Shown: positions 32,960-42,030, counted from the first letter of the stretch. The stretch: 64,000 bases of DNA from Flavobacteriaceae bacterium Ga0077528 (GCA_001464475.1 LNDX01000001.1:806001-870000); one strand, 5' to 3'. Numbers and translations are program-made. Notes: a model not told the origin generated them from the letters alone.

Positions 32960-35566
32960 TTGTCATCTAAAGATAAAAGCCCGAAAGAAACACCATTGAT
33001 GAAGCAATATAATGAGATTAAAAGGAAGTATCCTGATGCTTGTTTATTGTTTAGAGTAGGAGATTTTTATGAAACTTTTGGGGAAGATGCTATTCGCGCT
33101 TCAAAAATTCTTGGTATTACTTTGACAAAGCGAGGTGCTGGCTCAGAAACAGAAACGGCTTTGGCAGGTTTTCCTCACCATTCTATAAATACTTATTTAC
33201 CTAAACTTGTAAAAGCAGGACTCCGAGTAGCCATTTGTGATCAACTTGAAGATCCAAAAATGACTAAAACTATTGTCAAACGAGGTGTTACAGAATTAGT
33301 GACTCCAGGTGTTGCAATGAATGATGAGGTTTTACAATCTAAATCCAATAATTTTTTAGCGTCAATTTATTTTGGAAAAAAGCAATTAGGTGTTTCTTTT
33401 TTAGATGTTTCAACTGGAGAATTTTTGACGGCTCAAGGAAATGAAGAATATATCGATAAGTTGCTTCAGAATTTTAATCCAAGTGAAATTCTAATTCAGA
33501 AGAACAATCGAAATCAATTTAAAGAAAGTTTTGGAGAAGATTTTAACACATTTTATCTTGAAGATTGGGTTTATCAAGAAGATTATGCTTTTGAAACATT
33601 GACCAATCATTTTCAAACTAATTCACTAAAAGGTTTTGGAATTGAAGAATTACAAGATGGAATTATAGCTTCAGGAGCGATTTTATATTATTTGTCAGAA
33701 ACTCAGCATAATCGTGTTCAGCATATTACAAGTATTCAAAGAATTGCCGAAGATGCTTATGTTTGGATGGATAGATTTACAATCCGTAATTTAGAATTAT
33801 ATCATAGTTATAATCCTAATGCAGTTACGCTTTTAGATGTAATTGATAAAACGCTTTCGCCAATGGGTGGACGTTTGTTGAAGCGATGGTTGGCGTTGCC
33901 TTTGAAAGATGCTAGCAAAATTAGAAGTCGTCATGAAGTGGTTACTTATTTGAAAGAAAACCAAGAAATACTTCAAAAAATACAATATCAAATAAAGCAG
34001 ATTTCAGATTTAGAACGATTGATTTCTAAAATTGCAACAGGAAAAGTCTCTCCAAGAGAAGTTATTTATTTGAAAGAATCTTTGGATGCAATAATTCCAA
34101 TAAAAACATTGGCTTTAGAAAGTAAGCAAGAAGCAGTAAGAATAATTGGCGATAGTTTTCATAGCTGTGATTTACTTCGTGAAAAGATAAAAACAACCTT
34201 AAATCAAGATGCTCCAGTTGCTATTTCAAAAGGAAATGCCATTGCAACAGGAGTTCATGCCGAATTAGATGAATTAAGAAATATTGCCTTTTCTGGTAAA
34301 GAGTTTTTAGAAGGAATTGAAAAAAGAGAATCGGAAGCTACAGGAATTTCATCTTTGAAAATATCGTTCAATAATGTTTTTGGATATTATATTGAAGTAA
34401 GAAATACACATAAAGATAAAGTTCCTGCTGAATGGATTAGAAAGCAAACATTAGTAAACGCTGAACGATACATTACAGAAGAATTAAAAGAATACGAAAC
34501 CAAAATTCTTGGTGCCGAAGAAAAAATTCATCAAATTGAAAGTCAACTTTTCGAACAATTAGTCAATTGGATTGCTACATATATAAAACCAGTTCAGTTA
34601 AATGCTAATTTGGTTGCTCAGTTAGATTGTTTGACTTCTTTCACGCAATTAGCAATTGAGAACAATTATGTTTGTCCAATTATAGACGAAACTTTTGAAT
34701 TAGAAATTACCAATGGTCGTCATCCTGTTATTGAAAAGCAATTACCAGTTGGAGTTCCTTATATTGCTAATGATGTTTATTTAGATAGAGAAACACAGCA
34801 ACTAATTATGATAACCGGACCAAATATGTCGGGTAAATCAGCTATTTTGCGTCAAACAGCTTTGATTGTATTACTTGCTCAAATGGGATGTTTTGTTCCG
34901 GCAGAAGCGGTTAGAATGGGAGTTGTCGATAAAATATTTACTAGAGTAGGAGCAAGCGATAATATTTCGATGGGCGAATCTACTTTTATGGTAGAAATGA
35001 ACGAAACAGCTTCTATTTTAAATAATATTTCGGATAGAAGTTTAGTGCTTTTAGATGAAATTGGTCGAGGAACAAGTACGTATGATGGAATTTCTATAGC
35101 ATGGGCAATTGCAGAGTTTTTGCATGAAAATCCTGCTCGACCAAAAACACTTTTTGCAACGCATTATCATGAATTGAATGAAATGAGCGAAATGCTTCCG
35201 AGAATTCAAAATTACAATGTTTCGGTAAAAGAGTTAAAAGATAATGTTCTTTTCATAAGAAAATTAGTAAAAGGAGGCAGTGCACATAGTTTTGGAATTC
35301 ATGTAGCTAAAATGGCTGGAATGCCACAAACAGTAATTCAAAAAGCTCAAAAACTATTAAAGAAATTAGAAAAAGACCATTCAGGAGACGCTTTACATGG
35401 AATAAAATCCGCTAAGGATGAAATGCAATTGAGTATTTTTAATTTAGATGACCCATTATTGGAGGAAATTAAAGAAGAGATATTAGGTTTAGACATAAAT
35501 ACCTTAACTCCTGTAGAGGCATTAATGAAACTTAACGAAATAAAACGAATGTTGCTTAAAAAGTAA
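32960..35566 (+). CDS. mutS: DNA mismatch repair protein MutS
   Basis: An 868-residue MutS with all expected parts: mismatch-recognition domain with the Phe-x-Glu motif in [16 protein letters not shown], connector, lever and clamp ([20 protein letters not shown]), and the ATPase with Walker A GPNMSGKS at about residues 620-627, [12 protein letters not shown] signature [17 protein letters not shown], Walker [17 protein letters not shown] and ATHYHEL. The start used is TTG at 32960: the segment [20 protein letters not shown] ahead of the first ATG (32999) looks conserved in related MutS proteins and no ATG precedes it in frame. No mutL is in the window. Confidence 0.95.
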   Translation: MSSKDKSPKETPLMKQYNEIKRKYPDACLLFRVGDFYETFGEDAIRASKILGITLTKRGAGSETETALAGFPHHSINTYLPKLVKAGLRVAICDQLEDPKMTKTIVKRGVTELVTPGVAMNDEVLQSKSNNFLASIYFGKKQLGVSFLDVSTGEFLTAQGNEEYIDKLLQNFNPSEILIQKNNRNQFKESFGEDFNTFYLEDWVYQEDYAFETLTNHFQTNSLKGFGIEELQDGIIASGAILYYLSETQHNRVQHITSIQRIAEDAYVWMDRFTIRNLELYHSYNPNAVTLLDVIDKTLSPMGGRLLKRWLALPLKDASKIRSRHEVVTYLKENQEILQKIQYQIKQISDLERLISKIATGKVSPREVIYLKESLDAIIPIKTLALESKQEAVRIIGDSFHSCDLLREKIKTTLNQDAPVAISKGNAIATGVHAELDELRNIAFSGKEFLEGIEKRESEATGISSLKISFNNVFGYYIEVRNTHKDKVPAEWIRKQTLVNAERYITEELKEYETKILGAEEKIHQIESQLFEQLVNWIATYIKPVQLNANLVAQLDCLTSFTQLAIENNYVCPIIDETFELEITNGRHPVIEKQLPVGVPYIANDVYLDRETQQLIMITGPNMSGKSAILRQTALIVLLAQMGCFVPAEAVRMGVVDKIFTRVGASDNISMGESTFMVEMNETASILNNISDRSLVLLDEIGRGTSTYDGISIAWAIAEFLHENPARPKTLFATHYHELNEMSEMLPRIQNYNVSVKELKDNVLFIRKLVKGGSAHSFGIHVAKMAGMPQTVIQKAQKLLKKLEKDHSGDALHGIKSAKDEMQLSIFNLDDPLLEEIKEEILGLDINTLTPVEALMKLNEIKRMLLKK

Positions 35567-35620
35567 CAAATAGGTTTTCAGTAGGTTATGTTTTTGTGAA
35601 GTTTTTTTTATAAAAAACGT

Positions 35621-35650
35621 TTGTATAATTGAATTTTAATATTACATTTG
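35621..35650 (+). promoter_or_regulatory. Promoter of the tRNA-Gly-tRNA-Leu transcript (TTG-N19-TACATTTG)
   Basis: TTG at 35621-35623 and TACATTTG at 35643-35650, 19-base spacer, ending 48 bases before the tRNA-Gly gene. This is the best full promoter match in the window. Confidence 0.72.
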
Positions 35651-35698
35651 CATCCGCAATACGGAACAAGTGTTGTCGTTCATACAAAATCTGATAAT

Positions 35699-35771
35699 GC
35701 GAAAATAGCTCAGTTGGTAGAGCGCGACCTTGCCAAGGTCGAGGTCGCGGGTTCGAGCCCCGTTTTTCGCT
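35699..35771 (+). tRNA. tRNA-Gly (anticodon GCC)
   Basis: A 73-base cloverleaf: acceptor GCGAAAA / TTTTCGC, D-arm GCTC...GAGC, anticodon stem CGACC / GGTCG with loop TTGCCAA (GCC at 35732-35734), and T-loop GTTCGAG in the normal place. No CCA is encoded. It is followed by tRNA-Leu after 13 bases. Confidence 0.96.
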
Positions 35772-35784
35772 CAACCACCTATAC

Positions 35785-35870
35785 GCTCGGATGGTGAAAT
35801 TGGTAGACACGCTGGACTTAAAATCCAGTGAACAGTAATGTTCGTGCGGGTTCAAGTCCCGCTCTGAGTA
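35785..35870 (+). tRNA. tRNA-Leu (anticodon TAA)
   Basis: An 86-base type II tRNA: acceptor GCTCGGA / TCTGAGT with G-U pairs, D-loop AAATTGGTAGAC, anticodon stem CTGGA / TCCAG around loop CTTAAAA (TAA), a long variable arm GTGAACAGTAATGTTCGT, and T-loop GTTCAAG. No encoded CCA. Confidence 0.95.
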
Positions 35871-35873
35871 CTA

Positions 35874-35906
35874 AAGCTTCAAACATAATGTTTGGAGCTT
35901 TTTTGT
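35874..35906 (+). terminator. Terminator of the tRNA transcript
   Basis: 12-bp stem AAGCTTCAAACA / TGTTTGGAGCTT with one T-G pair and a 3-base loop, followed by TTTTTG. Confidence 0.8.
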
Positions 35907-35933
35907 TTTAATTTGATTCTGTTTTTAATTGAT

Positions 35934-36299
35934 ATGGGTACTTTTGTTATTAGTAAAAGATTGAATGGGTATTACAAATATGAATTTACTTCTAGAAAAG
36001 GTAAAGCAATTTTGCTAAGCAATGATTTTGAATTACGTTTTGAATGTGAAGAGAACATCGAATTGCTAAAAAAATCAGTGGCTAACTTGTTTTTTATGAA
36101 GTTCAAATCAAAAAATGGCAAGCTGTATTTTAAAATAATTTTAAACGATAAAGAAATTGCTGTAAGTAGAAAGTATACTACTCAATTATTAATGGAAAAG
36201 GGAATTGCGGAAATAGAGCGAACCATACACAATTCAGAAGTTCTTGATTTTTCACATCAGAATGATGTTTTTCCACCTGCAGAAGAAATATTCGGATAA
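35934..36299 (+). CDS. DUF1508 (YegP-like) protein
   Basis: A 121-residue cytoplasmic protein made of two related halves of the DUF1508/YegP type: first GTFVISKRLNGYYKYEFTSRKGKAILLSNDFE (in pieces), then FMKFKSKNGKLYFKIILNDKEIAVSRKYTTQ, each followed by a helix (ECEENIELLKKSVANLF, KGIAEIERTIHNSE). In E. coli YegP the family has no defined role. The start at ATG 35934 gives MGTFVIS, the usual N-terminus; an in-frame codon further upstream lies inside the tRNA terminator. Confidence 0.85.
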   Translation: MGTFVISKRLNGYYKYEFTSRKGKAILLSNDFELRFECEENIELLKKSVANLFFMKFKSKNGKLYFKIILNDKEIAVSRKYTTQLLMEKGIAEIERTIHNSEVLDFSHQNDVFPPAEEIFG

Positions 36300-36322
36300 A
36301 TTTTAAATATAAAGTAAAAAAA

Positions 36323-36349
36323 AAGCTCTGCATTGCAGAGCTTATTTTT
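36323..36349. terminator. Bidirectional terminator
   Basis: Stem AAGCTCTGC / GCAGAGCTT with a 3-base loop between an A-tract and TATTTTTTG, separating the convergent DUF1508 and repeat-lipoprotein genes. Confidence 0.85.
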
Positions 36350-36371
36350 TGTAATTAGAAACTAGTTCTAA

Positions 36372-36593
36372 TTATTTTTTAGCTGGAGCTTCAGTAGCTG
36401 GAGCTTCTGTAGCAGCAGTTGTGTCAGCTGGAGCAGCAGTTGTATCAGCTGGAGCAGCAGTTGTGTCAGCTGGAGCAGCAGTTGTGTCAACAGCAGTTGT
36501 GTCAGCAGTTCCTTCAGCAGCGTTTTCTGATTGTTTACAAGATACTACAGTTAATGCAGCGATAACAGCTAAACTTAAAAATACTTTTTTCAT
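36372..36593 (-). CDS. Small lipoprotein with APADTTA heptad repeats
   Basis: A 73-residue lipoprotein with signal MKKVFLSLAVIAALTVVSC (lipobox VVSC). The mature chain is low complexity: KQSENAAEGTADTTAVDTTA, then three copies of a seven-residue unit APADTTA, then ATEAPATEAPAKK. It is acidic, Thr/Ala/Pro-rich and certainly unstructured, like a cell-envelope spacer or linker. No catalytic residues. The 21-bp repeat units make length variation between strains likely. Confidence 0.82.
   Translation of the reverse strand: MKKVFLSLAVIAALTVVSCKQSENAAEGTADTTAVDTTAAPADTTAAPADTTAAPADTTAATEAPATEAPAKK
36417..36506. repeat. Tandem 21-bp repeat inside the lipoprotein gene
   Basis: Three near-perfect units begin AGTTGTGTCAGCTGGAGCAG at 36417, 36438 and 36459 (the second has one substitution), followed by degenerate copies to 36506. 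Each unit codes for seven residues of the APADTTA repeat. Confidence 0.9.
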
Positions 36594-36630
36594 CTTAATT
36601 TAATATAAAAGGTTAATTATTAATTCGGAG

Positions 36631-36638
36631 CAAAGATA
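36631..36638 (-). promoter_or_regulatory. -7 box (TATCTTTG) for the repeat lipoprotein gene
   Basis: Exact TAnnTTTG on the minus strand, 37 bases before the ATG. Confidence 0.45.
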
Positions 36639-36748
36639 TAAATTTTTTTAATCGAAAAAACTTTTATTCAACTTTTTTTTAAAATTCTCACTTTGAATTC
36701 CGTCATTTACTTTACAAATTTCGTGCCAAACTATTAAGAATTGCAAAT

Positions 36749-38896
36749 TTATTTCTTCTTGGCTGGTTGTATGATTTTCAATTCATTAATGATGTTTTTT
36801 GCTCCTGCAAACTTATCAATAATAAATAGTATGTATCTAGAATCCACCATAATGTTTCTACAAATGTCTGGAGAGTAATAAACATCACTCATTGTTCCTT
36901 CCCAAACTCTATCAAAATTCAAGCCAATTAAATTTCCATTTTTGTCTAAAGCCGGACTTCCTGAATTTCCTCCAGTTGTATGATTAGTAGCAATGAAACA
37001 AACAGGCATTTTACCATTTACCCCATAAATACCATAATCTTTGGCATTGTACAAATCAATTAGTTTTTGAGGAACATCAAACTCATAATCACCAGGAACA
37101 TATTTTTCCATAACTCCATCTAATGTTGTAAATGGCTCATAATATACTGCATCATTCGGTTTGTATCCTTTAATTTTTCCGTAAGTTACACGTAAAGTAC
37201 TATTAGCATCAGGAAAAATTCGAGCCGATTTAGGACTTAACTCTAAAATGGCTTTCATATAAGTTCTTTGCAAAGCAATGTTTTTCAAATTCAACTCGTC
37301 ATATTTTGGAGCTACATTTTTAGTAAAGGCATCCGCCATTGATTTTATAACTTGATATCCTTTATCAGCATTCATCTTTTCAATAACTGTTTTAGAATCT
37401 CCTTCAAGTAATGATCTAAATTTTTCTAATGATGTTAACTTTGAATTTGCAAAAACATCAGTCGTTAATTGAGATGCATTAATGTTGTTCAAACTTTCAG
37501 GTAAAAACTGTTTTGGAGATTTAGTTGCGTACAAATTGATTAATTGCTCAAATACATTTTTATCAACTTCTGCATTATAATCTTTATAAAATTCTCCAAT
37601 TCCATTGGATAATGTGTTTTTTCTATCTGTAAAAGATTGTTCGCCTTTAGTATTTAAAATTTGTTCCAATTGGTATAATTTATATCCAACAGAAAGTAAT
37701 TCAGTGTTTCTTAAAGCAACTTCAGAAAAATAATCTCGAGCTAAAGCATAGTCTTTAATTTCAGTATAATTTTTTTCAAATTCTGATAATAAATTTCCGT
37801 ATTCAACTTGTTTGCCTGCTTTTGCTACTTTTTGTTGAAAGTCTTTTTCAAATTTTTGTTTAGCAGCAACTGCATTGGCTTTTTTCAAACCTTTCGTTTC
37901 TCCCATCCATTTTTTCCAATAATTAGCAACAGAAGCATATTTTGCTGCATATTGAATTTTGATGGCTTGATCTTTTCGCATAAAACGATCTTGCACTTTC
38001 AAAGCCGCATCACGAATTTCAACTTTTGCAGGATTCAATGTTTCAACAATTTGATTAACGGCTACCGATGGTAAATATTCTGTAGTTCTTCCCGGATAAC
38101 CCATAACCATTGTAAAATCGTTTTCTTTTAAACCTGTAATGGAAATTGGAAAGAAATGTTTTGGTTTGTATGGAACATTATCAGCTGAATAAGCTGCCGG
38201 ACGATTGTTTTTATCAGCATAAATTCTGAATAGAGAAAAATCTCCAGTATGTCTTGGCCAAACCCAATTGTCAGTATCCGAACCAAATTTACCAATAGAA
38301 CTTGGTGGTGCACCAACCAAACGTACATCTTTATAGCTCTCTACAACAAATAATAGGTATTGATTTCCGTCATAAAATGTTTTTACACGATTTTCTTGCC
38401 AAGCTTCTTTCGGAGAATTTTTAACTAATTCCGAAATATTTTGTTGAATTTTCTTTTGTTTTTCAGCTTCCGAAGTTAAACTAGCAGTACCTTCAACTAT
38501 TTTAGAAGTTACATCTTCAATTTTTACCACAAAAGTTACTTCCAAATCTTTATTTGGCAATTCTTCTTCCATTTTGTAAGCCCAAAAACCATTGGTTAAA
38601 TAGTCATGTTCAACGGTTGAATGACTTTGAATGTTATCAAAACCACAGTGGTGATTGGTCAAAATCAATCCTTTGTCTGAAATTACCTCGGCAGTACAAC
38701 CGCCATCAAAATGAGGAACGGCATCTTTCAAACTCGATTTATTAATAGAATAAATTTGTTCTGCAGAAATTTTCATTCCTAAGGATTTCATTTCGCCTTC
38801 GTTCATTCCTTTTAGCATCGATGGAATCCACATTCCGCCTTGTTGCGCTTGCGTTTGAATGACAAATAATAAGAGTAATAGTTTAAAATATTTCAT
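36749..38896 (-). CDS. dpp11: S46 dipeptidyl-peptidase, DPP11 type
   Basis: A 715-residue periplasmic exopeptidase that removes dipeptides from peptide N-termini. Signal peptide MKYFKLLLLLFVIQTQAQ. The chymotrypsin-like catalytic residues sit in LTNHHCGFDNIQ (His82) and GGNSGSPALD (Ser645), with Asp in the DTDNWVWPRHTGDFSLFRIY region. The S1 specificity position, 18 residues after the serine, is Arg663 in NFDRVWEG; in characterised enzymes Arg here gives Asp/Glu specificity (DPP11) and Gly gives DPP7. That assignment follows from my memory of the family. These enzymes feed amino acid-fermenting or peptide-using Bacteroidota. A GNAT gene lies 3 bases upstream. Confidence 0.92.
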   Translation of the reverse strand: MKYFKLLLLLFVIQTQAQQGGMWIPSMLKGMNEGEMKSLGMKISAEQIYSINKSSLKDAVPHFDGGCTAEVISDKGLILTNHHCGFDNIQSHSTVEHDYLTNGFWAYKMEEELPNKDLEVTFVVKIEDVTSKIVEGTASLTSEAEKQKKIQQNISELVKNSPKEAWQENRVKTFYDGNQYLLFVVESYKDVRLVGAPPSSIGKFGSDTDNWVWPRHTGDFSLFRIYADKNNRPAAYSADNVPYKPKHFFPISITGLKENDFTMVMGYPGRTTEYLPSVAVNQIVETLNPAKVEIRDAALKVQDRFMRKDQAIKIQYAAKYASVANYWKKWMGETKGLKKANAVAAKQKFEKDFQQKVAKAGKQVEYGNLLSEFEKNYTEIKDYALARDYFSEVALRNTELLSVGYKLYQLEQILNTKGEQSFTDRKNTLSNGIGEFYKDYNAEVDKNVFEQLINLYATKSPKQFLPESLNNINASQLTTDVFANSKLTSLEKFRSLLEGDSKTVIEKMNADKGYQVIKSMADAFTKNVAPKYDELNLKNIALQRTYMKAILELSPKSARIFPDANSTLRVTYGKIKGYKPNDAVYYEPFTTLDGVMEKYVPGDYEFDVPQKLIDLYNAKDYGIYGVNGKMPVCFIATNHTTGGNSGSPALDKNGNLIGLNFDRVWEGTMSDVYYSPDICRNIMVDSRYILFIIDKFAGAKNIINELKIIQPAKKK

Positions 38897-38899
38897 AGG

Positions 38900-39346
38900 T
38901 TAGAGTAGTTTGTATTTTAATAATTTGCGATTATGAATTTCAAAATCGTTGGCAAGATACAATTTTTGTGCGTTTTCATTGTGATGTTCTACTTCAAGAT
39001 AGAGCAATTTTAACGATAATTTAGGGATTTGTTCTTTTATGAATTGCAATGTTTTGGCTCCAATTCCTTTTCCTCTAGCGGATTTTTTGAGGTAAAGTTC
39101 GTCTATAAAGGCAATTCTTCCTTGGTATTCAAAACTAAAAACAAAAGTAAGAATTACATATCCAACTAATTCATCCTCTGAATAAATCAACCAAGATTTT
39201 CCAAGATGTTCATCGGAAATAAACTCTTGAAATAATTTTTTTGAAACTTTAATATCAATTGGATAATTATCAATAGTATAGAAATCCTTCATCATTGAGG
39301 TGATGGTTTCGATTTGAGAAGCTTCTAAAGGTTGAAAAGTTGTCAT
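38900..39346 (-). CDS. GNAT-family N-acetyltransferase
   Basis: A 148-residue acetyl-CoA-dependent acetyltransferase. The GNAT core is clear: WLIYSEDELVGYVILTFVFSFEYQGRIAFIDELYLKKSARGKGIGAKTLQFI in pieces, with the acetyl-CoA loop RGKGIG, then LLYLEVEHHNENAQKLYLANDFE for motif B. It is cytoplasmic; substrate unknown. It lies just upstream of dpp11 on the same strand and may share its transcript. The palindromic repeat copy 2 lies just before its start. Confidence 0.85.
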   Translation of the reverse strand: MTTFQPLEASQIETITSMMKDFYTIDNYPIDIKVSKKLFQEFISDEHLGKSWLIYSEDELVGYVILTFVFSFEYQGRIAFIDELYLKKSARGKGIGAKTLQFIKEQIPKLSLKLLYLEVEHHNENAQKLYLANDFEIHNRKLLKYKLL

Positions 39347-39360
39347 TTTATATACTGTTT

Positions 39361-39429
39361 GTCATTTCGACGAAGGAGAAATCTCATAATCTTAATAACT
39401 TGATGCGATTTCTCCTTCGTCGAAATGAC
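39361..39429. repeat. Long palindromic repeat, copy 2
   Basis: Perfect 23-bp arms (39361-39383, 39407-39429; core GTCATTTCGACGAAGGAGAA and inverse) with a 23-base loop. The arms are identical to the core of the copy at 23650-23720, while the loop differs. It ends 4 bases before the kdtA stop on the minus strand, so it also works as a hairpin after kdtA. Confidence 0.95.
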
Positions 39430-39433
39430 AAAA

Positions 39434-40663
39434 TTATGTGATACGATTTAGAATAACATCCGTTGCACCTTTATTCATCTGCACAAAAGTCGAACAAATA
39501 TGTCCTTTTTCATTACGTTCGTCTTCGTTGTTTATTAATAAGTTGAATGCGTCATTCAATTCATTTTGATTTGAAATTGATATACAACCTTCTTGATGCA
39601 CTAATGCAGTTGCTTCAGCAAAATGGGAATAATTTGGACCAATAATAATCGGAACACCGAATGTTGCCGGTTCCAAAATATTATGAACACCAGGATTTCC
39701 AAATCCGCCACCAACATAGGCAATGTCTGCGTAGGAATATATTTTGGTTAAAATTCCGATGGTGTCGATGATGAAAACATTGAAATTTGATAAATCAATA
39801 GTGCTTTTTTCAGAAAATAGTACGGAAGTTTTTGTTATTTGGGATTTGAGATTTGAGATTTGCTCCGCTTTTATATTGTGTGGTGCGATGATGAATTTAA
39901 TTTCATCTGATGCATTATTAATGTAATTCACCAATAAATTTTCGTCTTTTGGCCACGAACTTCCTATTACAATTGTGGTTTTGTTGTTTTTAAATTGTTC
40001 TATAAAATCTAATGAATTGTCTCTTTCTAAAATCGAAACTACTCTATCAAATCGCGTATCACCAGAAATTTTTACATTGTTGAAACCAATACTTTGAATC
40101 AAATTTTTTGAACTTTCATTTTGCACAAAAAAGTAGTCGAATGTTTTTAATGCATTTCTGTAAAAACCTCCGTACCATTTGAAAAAGGCTTGTTTTTCTC
40201 TAAAAATTCCTGAAATTAAATAGGTTTTTATTTCAAGTTTCTTTAATTCATTTAGATAATTGGGCCAATATTCATATTTAATAAAGAAAACTAGTTCTGG
40301 ATTTATCGCTTTGATGAATTTTTGTGCATTCGATTTTGTGTCTAATGGCAAATAAACTGTAGCATCAGCAACCGTATTGTTTTTTCTTACTTCGTAACCT
40401 GATGGAGAGAAAAAAGTAACTACTATTTTATGGTTTGGATATTGAATTTTTATTTTTTCAATAACTGGTAAGCCTTGTTCGTATTCACCTAATGATGCAG
40501 CGTGAAACCAAATAGTTTTGTCGGTTGTATTGATTTTGCTTTTTAAAATTGAAAAAACTTCTTTTCGACCATCAACAAAAAGTTTCATTTTCGGACTGAA
40601 AAGTGCTAATAGTTTCACGACTTGTGAAGCGAGAAGTAGAATTAAATTGTAAAGAAAAAGCAT
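39434..40663 (-). CDS. waaA: 3-deoxy-D-manno-octulosonic acid (Kdo) transferase
   Basis: A 409-residue membrane-associated glycosyltransferase (KdtA/WaaA) that adds Kdo to lipid IVA in lipopolysaccharide synthesis. An N-terminal membrane anchor (YNLILLLASQVVKLLALFS) precedes the GT-B domains. Recognised motifs: IWFHAASLGEYEQGLPVIE, VVTFFSPSGYEVRK, FIKYEYWPNYLNELKK, IVIGSSWPKDENLL, DIAYVGGGFGNPGVHNILEPATFGVPIIIGPNYSHFAEA in pieces. Length is typical. Whether it adds one or more Kdo residues is not readable. Confidence 0.95.
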   Translation of the reverse strand: MLFLYNLILLLASQVVKLLALFSPKMKLFVDGRKEVFSILKSKINTTDKTIWFHAASLGEYEQGLPVIEKIKIQYPNHKIVVTFFSPSGYEVRKNNTVADATVYLPLDTKSNAQKFIKAINPELVFFIKYEYWPNYLNELKKLEIKTYLISGIFREKQAFFKWYGGFYRNALKTFDYFFVQNESSKNLIQSIGFNNVKISGDTRFDRVVSILERDNSLDFIEQFKNNKTTIVIGSSWPKDENLLVNYINNASDEIKFIIAPHNIKAEQISNLKSQITKTSVLFSEKSTIDLSNFNVFIIDTIGILTKIYSYADIAYVGGGFGNPGVHNILEPATFGVPIIIGPNYSHFAEATALVHQEGCISISNQNELNDAFNLLINNEDERNEKGHICSTFVQMNKGATDVILNRIT

Positions 40664-40779
40664 TATCTAATTTTAGTTGGGTAAAAATAAGATTTTTTGC
40701 CACAGATTTTACGGATTAAACGGATTTTCACAACTAAATTTCTTTTGAAAATCTGATTTTACAAAAGACAAATGCTAAT

Positions 40780-40843
40780 TAGCCCTGATTGGAGCGACTG
40801 CCATGCAGTGTGGAAAGCAGGAAAATGCAAACCAAAAAAAGCC
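40780..40843. other. Candidate interspersed element or structured RNA
   Basis: The 239-base gap 40664-40902 holds AGCCCTGATTGGAGCG (40781-40796), a 5-bp hairpin ACTGC-CAT-GCAGT (40797-40809) and GTGGAAAGCAGGAAAATGC. The frame AGCCC..GAGCG..hairpin..GGAAAGC reminds me of a recurring flavobacterial intergenic sequence, but I cannot search for copies. Left of it, GCCACAGATTTTACGGATTAAACGG is another commonplace-looking intergenic string. Confidence 0.3.
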
Positions 40844-40876
40844 CTAACCATTCGCTACAAATAATAAGAAATGTTA

Positions 40877-40884
40877 TACTTTTG
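40877..40884 (+). promoter_or_regulatory. -7 box (TACTTTTG) for the DegT gene
   Basis: Exact TAnnTTTG ending 18 bases before the ATG at 40903. No TTG at the usual distance. Confidence 0.45.
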
Positions 40885-40902
40885 TATTTCAAATTTTTTA
40901 GG

Positions 40903-42030
40903 ATGAAGAAATTACAAATGGTTGACTTGAAAGGTCAATACGAAAAAATAAAAGCGGAAGTGAATGCTTCTATTCAAGATGTTTTAGAAAATAATACTTA
41001 CATAAACGGACCTTTGGTTCATCAATTTCAGAAAGATTTAGAAGATTATTTGGGTGTAAAACACGTGATTCCATGTGCCAATGGAACCGATGCGTTGCAA
41101 ATCGCCATGATGGGATTGGATTTGAAACCTGGTGATGAGGTAATTACTGCCGATTTTACATTTGCCGCAACTGTTGAAGTAATTGCTTTACTGCAATTAA
41201 CTCCGGTTTTAGTTGATGTGGATATGAATAATATGAACATTTCTTTGGATGGAATTCGTAAAGCAATTACTCCAAGAACTAAGGCGATTGTTCCGGTTCA
41301 TTTGTTTGGTCGTGCGGCTAATATGGATGCGATTATGGAAATTGCAAACGAGCATAACCTTTATGTAATTGAAGATAATGCGCAAGCAATTGGAGCCGAT
41401 TATAAATCAAAAGATGGTTCTAAAAAGAAAGTGGGAACCATTGGACATGTTGGTGCGACATCGTTTTTTCCTTCTAAAAACTTAGGCTGTTATGGTGATG
41501 GAGGAGCAATTTTTACAAACGATGATAAATTAGCTCACACATTACGCGGAATTGTAAATCACGGAATGTATGAAAGATATCATCACGATGTAGTAGGAGT
41601 GAACTCACGTTTGGATAGTATTCAAGCTGGAGTTTTGAAAGCTAAATTACCGCATTTAGATACTTATAATAAAGCACGTCAAGATGCTGCTAGGAAATAT
41701 TCTATTGCGTTGAGTGTAAATTCAAATATTTGGGCACCATTTATTTGTGAAACTTGCGATTGCCATGTTTTTCATCAATATGTTATCAGAATTATGAATG
41801 GAAAGCGTGACGGCTTGTTAGCACATTTGCAAGAAAAAGGAATTCCGTGTGCGATTTATTATCCAATTCCGTTGCACAGTCAAAAAGCTTATGCTGATTC
41901 TAGATACAAAGAAGAAGATTTTCCGGTAACCAACCAATTATGTAAAGAAGTAATTGCTTTACCAATGCACACCGAATTGGACGACGAGCAAATTAAATTT
42001 ATAACAGATACGGTTTTAGAATACGTTTAA
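40903..42030 (+). CDS. DegT/DnrJ/EryC1/StrS-family sugar aminotransferase
   Basis: A 375-residue PLP enzyme that aminates nucleotide-linked keto-sugars for surface polysaccharides. The start at ATG 40903 (MKKLQMVDLKGQYEKI) is the conserved N-terminus; the longer in-frame start at 40789 would reach through the promoter. PLP-lysine is in SFFPSKNLGCYGDGGA, with the family DNAQAIGADY and IPCANGTDALQIAM segments. A CETCDCHVFHQY motif has three nearby Cys, not typical of a catalytic site. The GalE-like gene follows after 67 bases, suggesting a shared sugar-modification role. Confidence 0.92.
   Translation: MKKLQMVDLKGQYEKIKAEVNASIQDVLENNTYINGPLVHQFQKDLEDYLGVKHVIPCANGTDALQIAMMGLDLKPGDEVITADFTFAATVEVIALLQLTPVLVDVDMNNMNISLDGIRKAITPRTKAIVPVHLFGRAANMDAIMEIANEHNLYVIEDNAQAIGADYKSKDGSKKKVGTIGHVGATSFFPSKNLGCYGDGGAIFTNDDKLAHTLRGIVNHGMYERYHHDVVGVNSRLDSIQAGVLKAKLPHLDTYNKARQDAARKYSIALSVNSNIWAPFICETCDCHVFHQYVIRIMNGKRDGLLAHLQEKGIPCAIYYPIPLHSQKAYADSRYKEEDFPVTNQLCKEVIALPMHTELDDEQIKFITDTVLEYV

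Noticed and set aside
35586..35855. 89-residue minus frame across the tRNA genes
   Set aside because: It covers two complete tRNA cloverleaves and their promoter on the opposite strand.
36417..36506. Short tandem repeat considered as a CRISPR array
   Set aside because: Units are contiguous 21-mers in a coding frame with no spacers and no Cas genes; they encode a heptad repeat.
38554..38745. 63-residue plus frame inside the S46 peptidase gene
   Set aside because: It is antisense to conserved peptidase sequence and has no recognisable domain.
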